A DNA stretch of 64,000 nucleotides from Mortierella alpina (Eukaryota; Mortierellomycota; Mortierellomycetes; Mortierellales; Mortierellaceae), in the NCBI GenBank assembly GCA_029449245.1, contig JANATF010000005.1:2480001-2544000 (forward strand). The letters run 5' to 3'. Shown one piece after another: positions 47,881-57,955 of this stretch. The notes beneath the pieces are model-generated. The model ran no database searches, had not been told where the DNA came from, and saw only the letters and a program-made list of their open reading frames with translations. A program made the translations under genes and the position numbers. Every line of letters begins with the position of its first letter. Within the stretch, counting starts at the first letter, position 1.

Positions 47881-50676
47881 CTAGAACTTCTTGCTCCATG
47901 GTCCAAACTGTAGGATGATCCCATATTTTGAGTCTTTGCCGTCCTTCTTGTCCTCCTCCTTTACTTCATCTTCCTCTTTCTCCTTCTCCGCCTCCTCTCT
48001 GTTCGCATCAGCCTCCGCAGCCCGTCCCAGAGGGACCAACGGTGTGGCTGGAATGGACGATGGCGATGATGATGATGAACCTGGCGGAACAAGGCGGTGG
48101 GGTGTCCTGGCCGACAACTTTCTGTTTGACGCTCGCCAATCCAGATCAATCTTCCTCTCGAGGTCCGACAAGTTTTGAGCAATGACCGCCGACAGTTCGC
48201 CTCGTAGCAGGTGCTTCTCTAAAGCCTCTAAAGCCTCGTCATGTTGCTGTTGTTGTTGCAGTCGCTGCTTCAGCTGCTTCAGCTGTTTCAGATGGTTCTG
48301 CTTTTGTTGTTGTTGTTGTTGTTGTTGTTGCTGTTGCTGTTGCTGCTGTTGTTGCTGCTGTTGCACTTGCTGTTTTTGCTGTTGCAATTGTTGCTTGAGC
48401 TGCTGCTTTTGCTGTTTCAATTGCTGCTTGAGTTGCTGTTTTTGCTGCTGGAGCTCAAACGATACTAAGGCGTGCATTTGAATCAATTGCTCAGGATCCA
48501 TGCCTGGTGGAAGGGGCAGTGCCTTGTGGATCCGATCCTCTGTCCACTCTGTTGTTGTCGACCGTCCAACACTACTGTCCTGATCGGCGCCGACATCATT
48601 CCTCCCCGCGTCGTCCTGCCAGGGACCGTGCTTGTTCTTTCGGTTTCTCAGGGCCGATAACTGCGAGGACCGACCAGTGGGATCGGACTTGTTCCTGAGC
48701 TTTAGAGGGATCCGCTCCCCTACAGAAAGATCATTCGTCGGTGCATCAGCATCAGCATCATCAACATCACCATCATCATCATCGTCTTCGTCGTCCTCGT
48801 CCTCGTCGTCGTCTTCCGAGTCAGAGTCTTCCACCACCTGGCCTTCCGAATCCCACGCTTCCCTATCGTCATACGTATTACTGGAAGCCTGACTAGAGCG
48901 ATGATTGATACGCTCTGTTACTTGCGGGACCCCATCGGCATTTCGCCTCGCGTCCCGCTCTGGCGGCCTTGCTGCATCTACTCCGGTCCTGTTGTCTCGT
49001 GTCCTTGCGCCTGGATTGCTTGCTAAGCCATCTTCGCTCGCGAATTGTCGTCGTGATCGAGGGTAGTAGCTTGGAGCGGGGGTTGATGCCTCTGTAGCCG
49101 GTGCAGTCACTGGAGCTGAGGCCAGCTCTGCTTTAGCAAGGGTATCATTGCCCGTCGCAGCATTCATGGTTTCGGTCCGGAAAACGTGCATGTCGGAATT
49201 ATGCCGGCTCCAGTAATCCATCGGTGGTGCTGAAGGAACAGTATCTGCCGACTTTCGATCGCTAAAGTCATACTGTATCAGATCCTCGAGGCGATAGGCA
49301 TTCAAAGGGTCCTCTACTATGGAAGGCGCTGGCATCTGATCGTCAGACTTCTTCGTATTTGGTGTGCTTGGGATGGCGTGGCCTGGTGTCGCTGATGCTG
49401 CAGCGGCGGTCGATGAGGACGCGAAAGACTGGTGTTGTTGTTGCTGGGTATGGGTCTGCCGCTGTTGTTCCCGACGCTGAAGTTTCAGGCGTTGACGCTG
49501 CGCCTGCAGTTGCATTTGGTGTTCGCGCAACAGATCTCGCTTCTTTATCCGGGCAAGAGTCTGATCCGCCCTGATCTGGTCCTCATCCACAGTGCTTCCA
49601 ATGCCTTGCTCGTACATATAGTGGGTCTCGGCGTGGTCCTTGTCCTTGTCCGTCTTGGCATGGCGACTTGGATGGAATCCCTGTAGCGCAGGATTCACGC
49701 CCTTGACATTCGTCTCCACCGACACTGCGTCCCAGTCACCGCGAACAGCGCTACTCTTTCCAAATGCCACAAGCTTTAGTCCTGGTGTCCGTCGCTCGAG
49801 CAGATCCCCTGAAAGACCATGAACAGAGTTCTCCATGAGCCCACAGGACCTCGAGAGTAGGAAGGGTACAGACGCAAACATGAGAGGGATCATCATGACT
49901 CCGATATAGGGGATCGAGCACAGCATCCAGACTCCGAGCGCAAAGCCTCGCAACTCGACCTCATGTTCATCCCACCAAGCGCGTTCCTCCCACTGTTTGA
50001 ATTGGGTCCTGACAAGATACGGCTGCAAGAGCTCGTACAAGAACATTTGTTGCTGGGCAGCGACCTGGACCAGCCACACAGTCCATTGAGGCCCTACTAT
50101 CGCCACGCCGGCGAGAAGCTTCCATTCTGTGTGTCGCAGGCCTTTGTAGCGGAGATATTGATGGACCACCCCAAGCGCCACGAAGCTGCCAATGGGTCTC
50201 ATCAGGGCTCCTTCCCTGTTCACAAGCCAGTGGAGGGCGCCAATGGTAAAGTAGGCCTTGACGGTTCGACGGAGATACTGCCGTAGCTGCACAAAGTACC
50301 TGGGACCGGGTCGAGCGACCATGTCTGAGCGGGTCTCGCAGCCGAGCGCACGGACGGTGCTCATGAAGAGCTCGTCCCAGGGGTTGGGGTAAAGGTATCG
50401 GACGAGGAGGACGGTTGGGTAGAAGAGCTGGTTGAAGGAAGTGCAGTTTTGGGGGATGATGGAAGCGACAAAGTTGAGGGCTGTCTGCAGGACGAAAGAC
50501 TGGATGGCGAGTTGAAGGATGGAGCATCGCAGTGCGCGGGAGTAGTGCGAGCTGGTGTTGCCGCCCGTGGAGTGGTCGAGATGGAATTGGACCAGCGAGT
50601 CGTAGAACTGCTCAAGGCCCGAGGCGAAGCGCGAGAAGTACTCGCGGAAGGGGTCGTCCTTCCACGGGTTCTGCAT
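47881..50676 (-). CDS. Multi-pass membrane protein with long poly-Gln tail (EI24/UsgS-like?)
   Basis: Intronless, 931 residues if started at MQNPWKDDPFREYF; the frame stays open upstream but that part reads as translated leader (Pro/Ser/Leu-rich, no Met context). Residues 50-320 contain about five to six hydrophobic segments: SILQLAIQSFVLQTALNFVASII, QLFYPTVLLVRYLYP, YFTIGALHWLV, GSFVALGVVHQYL, LLAGVAIVGPQWTVWLV and FALGVWMLCSIPYIGVMMIPLMF. The last, with its PYIGVMMIP turn, recalls EI24/RRT8-type and UsgS-like fungal proteins; this is only a resemblance. The remaining 600 residues are cytosolic-type low complexity: Gln/Arg coils, an Asp/Glu run (EDDDEDEDDEDDDDD), and long (KQQL)n and Gln runs at 48240-48460. 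It converges on the S41 gene. Confidence 0.65.
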   Translation of the reverse strand: MQNPWKDDPFREYFSRFASGLEQFYDSLVQFHLDHSTGGNTSSHYSRALRCSILQLAIQSFVLQTALNFVASIIPQNCTSFNQLFYPTVLLVRYLYPNPWDELFMSTVRALGCETRSDMVARPGPRYFVQLRQYLRRTVKAYFTIGALHWLVNREGALMRPIGSFVALGVVHQYLRYKGLRHTEWKLLAGVAIVGPQWTVWLVQVAAQQQMFLYELLQPYLVRTQFKQWEERAWWDEHEVELRGFALGVWMLCSIPYIGVMMIPLMFASVPFLLSRSCGLMENSVHGLSGDLLERRTPGLKLVAFGKSSAVRGDWDAVSVETNVKGVNPALQGFHPSRHAKTDKDKDHAETHYMYEQGIGSTVDEDQIRADQTLARIKKRDLLREHQMQLQAQRQRLKLQRREQQRQTHTQQQQHQSFASSSTAAAASATPGHAIPSTPNTKKSDDQMPAPSIVEDPLNAYRLEDLIQYDFSDRKSADTVPSAPPMDYWSRHNSDMHVFRTETMNAATGNDTLAKAELASAPVTAPATEASTPAPSYYPRSRRQFASEDGLASNPGARTRDNRTGVDAARPPERDARRNADGVPQVTERINHRSSQASSNTYDDREAWDSEGQVVEDSDSEDDDEDEDDEDDDDDGDVDDADADAPTNDLSVGERIPLKLRNKSDPTGRSSQLSALRNRKNKHGPWQDDAGRNDVGADQDSSVGRSTTTEWTEDRIHKALPLPPGMDPEQLIQMHALVSFELQQQKQQLKQQLKQQKQQLKQQLQQQKQQVQQQQQQQQQQQQQQQQQQQQKQNHLKQLKQLKQRLQQQQQHDEALEALEKHLLRGELSAVIAQNLSDLERKIDLDWRASNRKLSARTPHRLVPPGSSSSSPSSIPATPLVPLGRAAEADANREEAEKEKEEDEVKEEDKKDGKDSKYGIILQFGPWSKKF
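48240..48465 (-). repeat. Trinucleotide (CAA/CAG)n poly-Gln coding repeat
   Basis: About 225 nt of CAA/CAG codons on the minus strand with periodic AAG-CAG-CAA-CTC (KQQL) interruptions, inside the membrane-protein gene. The purest part is about 48300-48365. Confidence 0.85.
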
Positions 50677-51208
50677 CCTTGGGTGTCGCTCTGCTGCTGT
50701 GGCGAGGATGAATGGAGACGGGCTGTGCTGTGGAGGGGGGAATGACGAGAAGACGGGTCTCGTCAGGGTATCGGGAGCAGCGGGCCGCGACGGAGGAGGC
50801 AGCGGAGGGTAGAGGAGGCAATGGTGAGCAATGGGAAGCAATGGGAAGCAATGGGAAGGCAAGAAGCAAGGTAGAGTGAGAGAGACAAGAGGGTGAACGA
50901 AGCAGGGTGCTTGACCAGCATTCGATTTTAAAGCCCTGCGCCTCGTGCGTGTGTTTGCCGAGACACTGGCGAGTGTGAACAAAAAAGCCTTGGCACAATG
51001 GCGCACACTCACCACACACAAAAAAAACGCGCGCTCACACCCACACTGCAGACACTTGCACACAGCCAGCTGCACACATACTGGTCAGTTGAACAATGAA
51101 AGACCATACAAAAGAGCGTCTTCAAACCGCTCTTTCTTCTGAAATCGTTTATTGGGATAGAAAGCGTAGCGACAGGCCCCAGAGAGGCACTAGAGGCAAC
51201 GGGCTGCT
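50677..51208. other. Upstream region of the membrane-protein gene
   Basis: Minus-strand promoter and leader. Three tandem copies of AGCAATGGGA(A) lie at about 50825-50860. No separate gene. Confidence 0.45.
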
Positions 51209-51869
51209 TTACAGAGGCTTGGCGACCTGAGCGGGGGCAACCTTCTTGCCATCCTAAACCACACAAAAAAAGCAACAACATCGAGGTTAGCTGTCTGTTT
51301 CCTGTTCTGCAGATCTGCCAATATGCTTGCAACATTAGAGGTGAGGCACATGTCGTTCGTGGCAGTACCTTGAAACGGAAGCGGGGTGGGGGAGCACGGC
51401 TGCGGCGACCGACGCGGGAGCGGACACGGACAATGTGAGCGTGAACGGCGCAGGAGATGCAGTAGTGAATCTTGATGTAGAACTTGGGCAAAGTGTACTC
51501 TGAAATACCAAGAGAAGGACGTGTCATCGTAGTCAGTAAAAGAAATACATATATATCCAGGAACATGTGTGAGCACGACGAACGAGGCGCGTAACATGGA
51601 AATGGTATCCAATGCCTTCCCCAGATCATTGGCCACGCCTCATACGATCGATGATATTCAACGAGTTTTCCATTATCTTCCATTGCCTTACCCTTGTACA
51701 CAAGAGCCTCAGTGATATCACGAACGGCAGCCAACTCGACCATAGGGCGGACGGTGTAACGCTTGATAGCCTTGTCCTTGGGGACGCAGCGAGAGCAGTT
51801 GGAGCAGCGGACGGGCTTGACGTGGCCACGACCGTTCTTGTTGCGTCCGTGGTTTCTTCTCTTGAAGGT
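51209..51869 (-). CDS. RPS26: 40S ribosomal protein eS26 (start codon exon not fixed)
   Basis: Minus-strand exons 51869-51692, 51499-51369 and 51253-51209, phases in agreement: [81 protein letters not shown] and [14 protein letters not shown]. The CxxC...CxxC zinc site of eS26 is intact, and the length (118 with Met) is standard. eS26 lies at the mRNA exit channel and contacts mRNA upstream of the start codon. The coding exon begins at the Thr that normally follows Met, so the ATG must sit in its own tiny exon, a common arrangement in fungal ribosomal genes. The only ATG followed by GT on this strand nearby is at 52655-52653, which would make a 783-nt intron; I regard this as a candidate only. 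Confidence 0.92.
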
Positions 51870-52929
51870 CTGTGTGAGAAAGTTTTTTTTTTTGAAAAGA
51901 GGAACGGAAATGGATGAGTACACTCAGTCTTGATCCATCAAATCAACGTCGAGCAAGAGATGGTGAATAGGAGAAGGAGAGAAAGAGAGCGTGTGTGTAT
52001 GTGTGTGTACGTGGGTGTCTGTGTCTGTGTCTGTGTGCGTTCCTGATCCATTGATCCTGTCAATTGTCCGGCTCCTTTTGCAATTGATCCTCAAGAGTTG
52101 GTGGAGCGTAGCCTCTCCTCCGTAAGCGTCGGGTCCTTAAGCTACACACACACTTGCCCTGCACAATAGCAAGGGTATGTACTGTGCATGTAACAGATGG
52201 TACACCTCCCCTTGACAGAATCAAGGGCTTCACCAGCTCATGACAAGATGTGGGTGGGTGTCCTGAAATAATAGATCATCCTAAGCGCAATCTCCGTCGA
52301 GTGTTTGGCAATAGATTCCTCCTGCTTCTGTCGTTCGATCGTGCCAGAACAGACTGCGCTAAGGAGTCGCCGAACAGCATGACGCGAGAGTGGTCTAAAA
52401 CGGAAGCGCATGCTGCAATTGATCTTCCATTGTTTGCTTTTTCTGTCCTTGAATCCAGATGTGCCCAACAAGTCCGAGTGTTCGATGCTGGCGAGTGTTC
52501 GTTGATGGTCTGGTGATTCTTGGCAGTTGGATGGCTGTATGGTTCGATGGTTCGATGGTTGGGTTGGATGGTTGGATGGTTGGATGGCTGGATGGCGGTG
52601 GATGCGGATGTGCGTGCCAGCTAAACTATAATACAAGTCCGGTCCAGTACCATGTTGAGGTGAAAGGAGGAACTCTGCTGGACCCACTGCGACGCTTCAG
52701 ATATTCAGAAAAAATTGGTCAAGTCACCCTTAATCACCCGCTTCATGTGTTGTATTTGGTGATGATTCTACGGGCCAAGTGAGTGGGAAAAGTTGTGCGG
52801 TGGTGCTTTGCGGCTCAAGAGGCGGGAGACTGGAGGAGAGGAGAGAGAGAGGAATATTTACAGCATTGGTATAGCGCTTTTTTTTTTTGAATAGAAAAGA
52901 CATTAGCCGCGTCCAGGCAAGCGGGTTTT
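51870..52929. other. eS26 leader/intron and spacer
   Basis: Contains a TG/GTGT microsatellite at 51990-52040, a tandem GATGGTTG-type repeat at about 52535-52600, and possibly the eS26 start exon at 52653-52655. No other gene is supported. Confidence 0.4.
52535..52600. repeat. Short tandem repeat of GGATGGTT type
   Basis: About eight degenerate copies of an 8-nt unit (GGTTCGAT, GGTTGGAT, GGCTGGAT) in a row. Confidence 0.7.
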
Positions 52930-54801
52930 TCATGATAGGGCTGCCAACAGCTTCGCCGCCTCTGCAATCTCCCGCAGGCAGACCTCTTTCTCAGACCTAA
53001 CCTGCAAGATCCCCTGCTCGGCCTGCTCAAAGGCTCTCTTTGATTCTTCAATGCTTGACTTGGCTCTCATGATCGCCTTCTGGGACTCGGTCAAGCGTGC
53101 AGAGTGAGATCTAAGGAGCGCAGAGACGGAACGTTTGTGAACATCCATGGACTGCGAGAAAACAACGAGCGAGTCTAAGCAATTCAACCAACTTGAACTT
53201 ACAAGGTCCTGGAGTTGATTTGATCCAAGGCAGCAGAGTGCAACTTCTTCTCGGAAGCATACTCTCGATCGTACCTGGCCTTAAGCTCTGCTTGGCGAGC
53301 AATCATCTAAACAGGCGGATGCGATGGACAAGGCGTTAAACAACCATATCTGAACTGTGTACTGGTGGCATGCTAGCAAATGGGTGGCAATCCTACCTTG
53401 ATATCGAAATCACTGCCCTTAGGCACGCTGTGGTGGTTCTTCAAAACCTCAAACTCCTCCTCAATGGACATGCCGAGGGTCGCCTCTAGGTCCATGTTCA
53501 TGTCTTCCAACTCCAGTTCACTCCTGAGATCCTGAACACGGAAGTTTCTTTCGCGGATTTCGGTTACCAAGGCATAGTACACATCCACATCCTTTTCCTG
53601 TAGCATTGTCCAGCGCTCCGCGATCTTTTCCACAGAGTACATTTGCTCGTCAATGAGCTCATTTAAGAAAGCCGCCTCGGCTATCTTCCTCTGCAGTGGA
53701 GGGTCCGTCAATTCCCGGCTAGTCTCTTGCTCATACAGTTTCAACTTTTCCGCCAGGTTTTCAACCTCTCGTTTCTTCTCGCCAAGTTCAATTTGCAAAT
53801 CAAAGATTTCGTCTTCAAGATCTGCGTGCTCCGGGCATATCGACTCAAGCTGATCATTCAGCTTTTCAAGTTCCAACTGGTCTTGTAAATCGTGCTTCGC
53901 TCTTTCATCCTGCTCCTTTTGGAAAGTCCGTCGAGTTTCCTCCAGGGCTCTCTCTTCCTGAGCTGATTCCCGTAACAATTGAGCGACCGATTGCTTCACA
54001 GTCTCCAACGCTTCCTCTAAGGCTCTTAGGGTCTCCAAGTCCTGTTCCGACACGGGTATCTCTTGGTCTAGCTGCTTGGGGTTCGACTGAGAATCTGGAG
54101 ATGGCTGAGTAGGTTGGCTGGGATGTCCGGTGCTGGATGCCATCAATGATTTTGCCTGGGGTTTCTTCTGTATTAAGAGAAATGGGCGGTCCGTCAGTTT
54201 GCTATTGCGGAAGGCTTTGTGTGCAAGATGGATCATGGTGCTGGTCGTTACCTCCTGTGCTTGCTTTGCTTTTCCTGAGCCGGGCGCAGGATATGTCCGA
54301 CTCTGGTGGATAGAAGTGAAGGTCCCGTTGTCAGTTTATTGGTCATGATAACGCCCCGGAAGCATAGACGTGTTTTCAAACGTTTTGTATGCCTTACATG
54401 TGCCCTTGGCAGGTTTGTGATGGTGTGCAAAGCAGTCGACTCGAGTAGTTGAGCTGAGGGCTATTAAAAAGTCCAATGGAGGCATGGTAAGAAAACGATT
54501 TGCTCTGCTGTTTGTACCATGTATGGTGAACCGATGCATGGCTGGACCATTTACCATGTGAGTCAGTTTCGCTGTCTTTTGAGGCGGCATTCCTTCTGCG
54601 GGAGTCTAGTGTAGGGGCGAAGAGGGCAGAAGGTCGGCAAAGGTTAGTCTCTCTGCTCCATAGGCATTCAAATGATGTTGAGAAGTGCGGTGCCCGCGTA
54701 GAGCGGGGAGTTGTTCATACCTCAGACTTGTTTTTGACAAGACTCGAGGTGCGGATGGGCCGCGGACTCTGCTGTGCCTCGATGGCATTTTCGTCCTGCA
54801 T
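52930..54801 (-). CDS. Long coiled-coil protein, unknown function
   Basis: Minus-strand exons 54801-54721, 54605-54555, 54460-54398, 54302-54252, 54167-53397, 53306-53203 and 53151-52930; about 447 residues. The first four exons (27, 17, 21 and 17 codons, all phase 0) encode a basic, Ser/Pro-rich disordered head. Exon 5 is almost entirely heptad coiled coil (LETLRALEEALETVKQSVAQ, LQIELGEKKREVENLAEKLK and so on), continuing in exons 6 and 7 (ARQAELKARYDREYASEKKL, IEESKRAFEQAEQGILQVRS). I do not recognise the family; a centrosomal, kinetochore or septin-type scaffold would fit this shape but is unproven. The exon 6/exon 7 junction fails: donor GTAAGT leaves two bases while the acceptor needs none (see findings). 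It shares a 357-nt divergent promoter with Cdt1. Confidence 0.7.
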
Positions 54802-55158
54802 TGCCGGTAGCTTCTGGTGTGTGTTGTTCCGTGGTCTGTGCTGCTGCCCCGAGCTGTCTGAACAGGCTTGCAAGAGGAAAGTGGGGACGATGGAAGTGCC
54901 GTTGTGCAATGAGAAAGAGTGTGTGTGTTTCTGTGTGTGTCGAGAGTGGTCAGATGCAAATGAACAATTGGCACCCGTTTTTTTCTTCATTTTTCTATTG
55001 TGCCGCTCAAAGCGCGTTGTGCAGTCACAACATCGCATTTCCTGCAAGCCCAAAAAGAAAAAATACGCTCCTCTCTGTGAACAATCTCGGTCCTTTGTTG
55101 TCCACCACCACCACCACACACTCCCGCTCACCCTCCTTCGCCCCCACAGTCAGCTCCC
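54802..55158. promoter_or_regulatory. Divergent promoter of the coiled-coil and Cdt1 genes
   Basis: 357 nt between two start codons, with a GTGTGT tract at about 54920-54940 and CCACCACCACCACAC at about 55103-55118. Shared cell-cycle regulation is possible; no specific box is claimed. Confidence 0.45.
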
Positions 55159-57710
55159 ATGGCGGCCGGCAACCAAACGCGTCTCGGCTTTGCGCAGCAG
55201 AAGCGAGGCACAGGCAGAGCCTTAATCGCAGTACGTGTCGCATCAAGGAGCCTCATCCATGTCAGGGCGACCCACCTATTCTTCAGGACCCTGGATTAAC
55301 CCCCTTCTCTTTCATTCCATTTCGTAGAAACGCGCTACAAACGCCGCTGATGGCGATGATACCCCAGAGGATGCTTTGACTAAAGCAGATAGGCTACTGG
55401 AGAGAGTAGGAGTGCTCTCACAGACCATGGAAGAGAAACTGGTAATGAGCGTTCGACTGATTTCTTTTTCTTTCGTTATTTTTTTGCTTTGAATGCCTAC
55501 TCGTTAAGAAGGTCGACTGTCAAGATAAACTGATGCCGCATTTCTGTTTCTGTATAGGCTGCTTACAAGAAGGCCAAGGAAGGAGAAAAGACTCAAAAGA
55601 AGGACTCAGCAACACCAGTCCCTGCAAGGTCACTGCGTGCAGATGCCAAACGGACTCGTGAACAGAAACCAGACAACATTGCACAAAAAACCTTGCGAGA
55701 GTTCGCAACGGCGACACAGCACATCAAGGAGTCAGACACAGAGGCACCGGTTAAGCAGCAGCTGGATGCTCGCGAGAGTTCTACTAAACTCTCCTCCGCG
55801 GACAGTGATGATGATGACGCAGAGGAGCAGACTGCAACTGCATCAACTAGTCCGTCACTAAAAGCTAACTCTGCAGCGGTGGAGAAGGTTGAGGTTGTAG
55901 AGGAAACACAGGTCTCCAAAACACTGGACAAGGCAGTGGATACGACCGGACACACCACCAAAACTGTCGCAGAGCTAACGTCCATCAAGGCTCAGATCAC
56001 TCGGGAGGTCGTCAAGCAGGATGCAGCTGAGGACGATGAGGATAACATTCACCCTCTTGCGCGCACCGTGGTGAAGACCACAGTGCTGGAGAACCGCGCA
56101 AAGTCCCATTCGGAGAGCCCTCCTGTCAGTCAGCAAACCGCCGACAGTCGGAAGGCAGTTGTCGCACCATCCAAGATCCCGCCTCGACTTGCAACCCATG
56201 ACTCGATTACTGAAAACCCATCCTTGCCTCTGCCGAGCCATCTTCGGACTCTGTATGATATCTTCAAAGGACTAGAGACTGTTCTCGTCTTCACCAAGCG
56301 TCAGGGGCAGCTCTGCTTTTACCACAAGTTGAAGAAGCACGTGGAGCTCCAGTCGTCTAGGTAAGAAAACATAACCTTAATTTTTTTTGTTCATGGTGCG
56401 AGCTTTTTCTTTGTTCGACTTTGGTTGATAGCCGAACACTCATCGCCTGTCCGAACTATTTCTTGCGTCCTTGTCCCTCGTTTTTTTCACAGGAATTTTG
56501 AGATCAAGCATCTTGCGCAGTTCAAAACAATTTTGCCGGAAGGCTACAAGTATACAGCATCGCCTTGTCTGTTTGAGGGAGCCAGGATACGATCGATTCT
56601 AATTGACATGCTGGACATCAAGGATGAGGTGGAGGGAGTATTTGTGCCAGAGGTGGAAAAGAGGCAAAGGCTGTTTCTGGATCGTCTGTATGATCGTGTT
56701 AAAAAGCACCATCAGGTAAAACAAAAAGCCTTCAGGGAGGAAAGCGACTTGACGGGTTCATTTCGTTGCATGGATAGCCATCTGATCGATTCTGTTTTTT
56801 TTTCTCTTTATCTCATTTTCTTAAGGCATTCCTTTCCTCGACAACACCGCCTCGGACAGATACGTACCCGCACGGGTGGCATCCTGAATTTGACTTGGAG
56901 AGCGTAGCTGCCATTGAAGAGAGCGAGGTGCCTATGCTTAAGCCGTCCATCATAGACGCTTCGAGACTGGACTTGAGGAATTTGGGATCAAGACGGGACT
57001 TTGATCAAAGGACCACTACCACCACCTCCACCACTACTATTACCTCTACTACTACAGCAACAACAAAGGATGACACCTTAGCTACATCCACTTCCTCAGA
57101 TCCCAAGGAGAAAAAACTCATCACAGCAGCGCAGTTGGCAGAAGTCGCACCCGACTCTCCGGGTGTCAAAGTCTTGTCCGCCTTGGAGCAACTCCGAGAA
57201 CGTGTAAGGAGAAACGCCTTTTACTTTGCAAATGTCTGCTGGAAGAACCTTTTACATGAGATCACGTACTGTGCCTTGAGAAACTGATCTCGGGGCTCAT
57301 TTTCTTTTGGTGCCACACACATACTCTCTCTCTAGATTCGACAAAAGCAATTAGACAGAAAGGCGAGTGGACAGGGGCTCGCCACACCGGAAGAAAAGCG
57401 ACAGGCTCTGATTGCGTCTCGGTTACCGGGAGTGTTTGATTTGATCCGGTTCAAGCGCGTGGACGTGATCTCGGCCAGTCTGTTGACAGGACAGGTCGTC
57501 AAGAGTTCCAAAATGCCCATTTCACAAGCAGAGGGCCAGGAAAGTCTTGAGTTGATGGCCAAGGTCCTGCCAGAGTGGTGCTCCGTGTTTGAGACCGCGG
57601 ACGGAGAAAAATACTTCAAGGTCTTGCAGACGGATGCACAAGGCACCACCCTCCAGCACGATATGAAGGCACTCAGGGCCCGGCTGGTGGCCAGGAGTAT
57701 GGGAAAGTAG
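55159..57710 (+). CDS. CDT1: DNA replication licensing factor Cdt1
   Basis: Exons 55159-55230, 55328-55441, 55558-56360, 56493-56715, 56826-57203 and 57336-57710; 654 residues, all junctions in phase. Residues 1-250 are disordered, rich in Ser/Thr/Asp/Glu and Lys. The CDT1 winged-helix domain that geminin binds in animals starts near 285 (LPSHLRTLYDIFKGLETVLVF, CFYHKLKKHVELQSSR) and continues after intron 3 with NFEIKHLAQFKTILPEGYKYT and IRSILIDMLD. A Thr-rich spacer follows. The C-terminal winged helix (RLPGVFDLIRFKRVDVISAS, LELMAKVLPEWCSVF) binds Mcm2-7. Cdt1 loads Mcm2-7 with ORC and Cdc6 in G1. The N-terminus has QTRLGFAQQKR, which only partly resembles a PCNA-dependent degron. Confidence 0.88.
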
Positions 57711-57955
57711 AATCATAATTAAAAAAAACAAATACACCCCTGCACCACGTCCATCCTTCACTCTGTGTATATGTATATGTTTGTAATGTACTTCATTGAT
57801 GGAGGTTATTGGTAATACTCTTATGACAAAGAAGCAGCATGTCAATGCCTTTTTCTTCCTTTCCTTTTTTTTTGTTTCTACCTTGGTAGTGAAATGCTAA
57901 ATATACAGATTCGTTCTCATCCTTGCCTCCCTTCAAGTCCATGTCCTTGCGCCGC
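57711..57955. other. Convergent spacer between Cdt1 and glutamine synthetase
   Basis: About 245 nt with an A-run just after the Cdt1 stop and a T-run near 57866; presumably both polyadenylation regions. Confidence 0.45.

Noticed and set aside
50677-51075. N-terminal extension of the membrane-protein frame by 133 codons
   Set aside because: It reads as translated leader DNA (Pro/Ser/Leu-rich with tandem repeats); the Met at 50676 opens a sensible protein.
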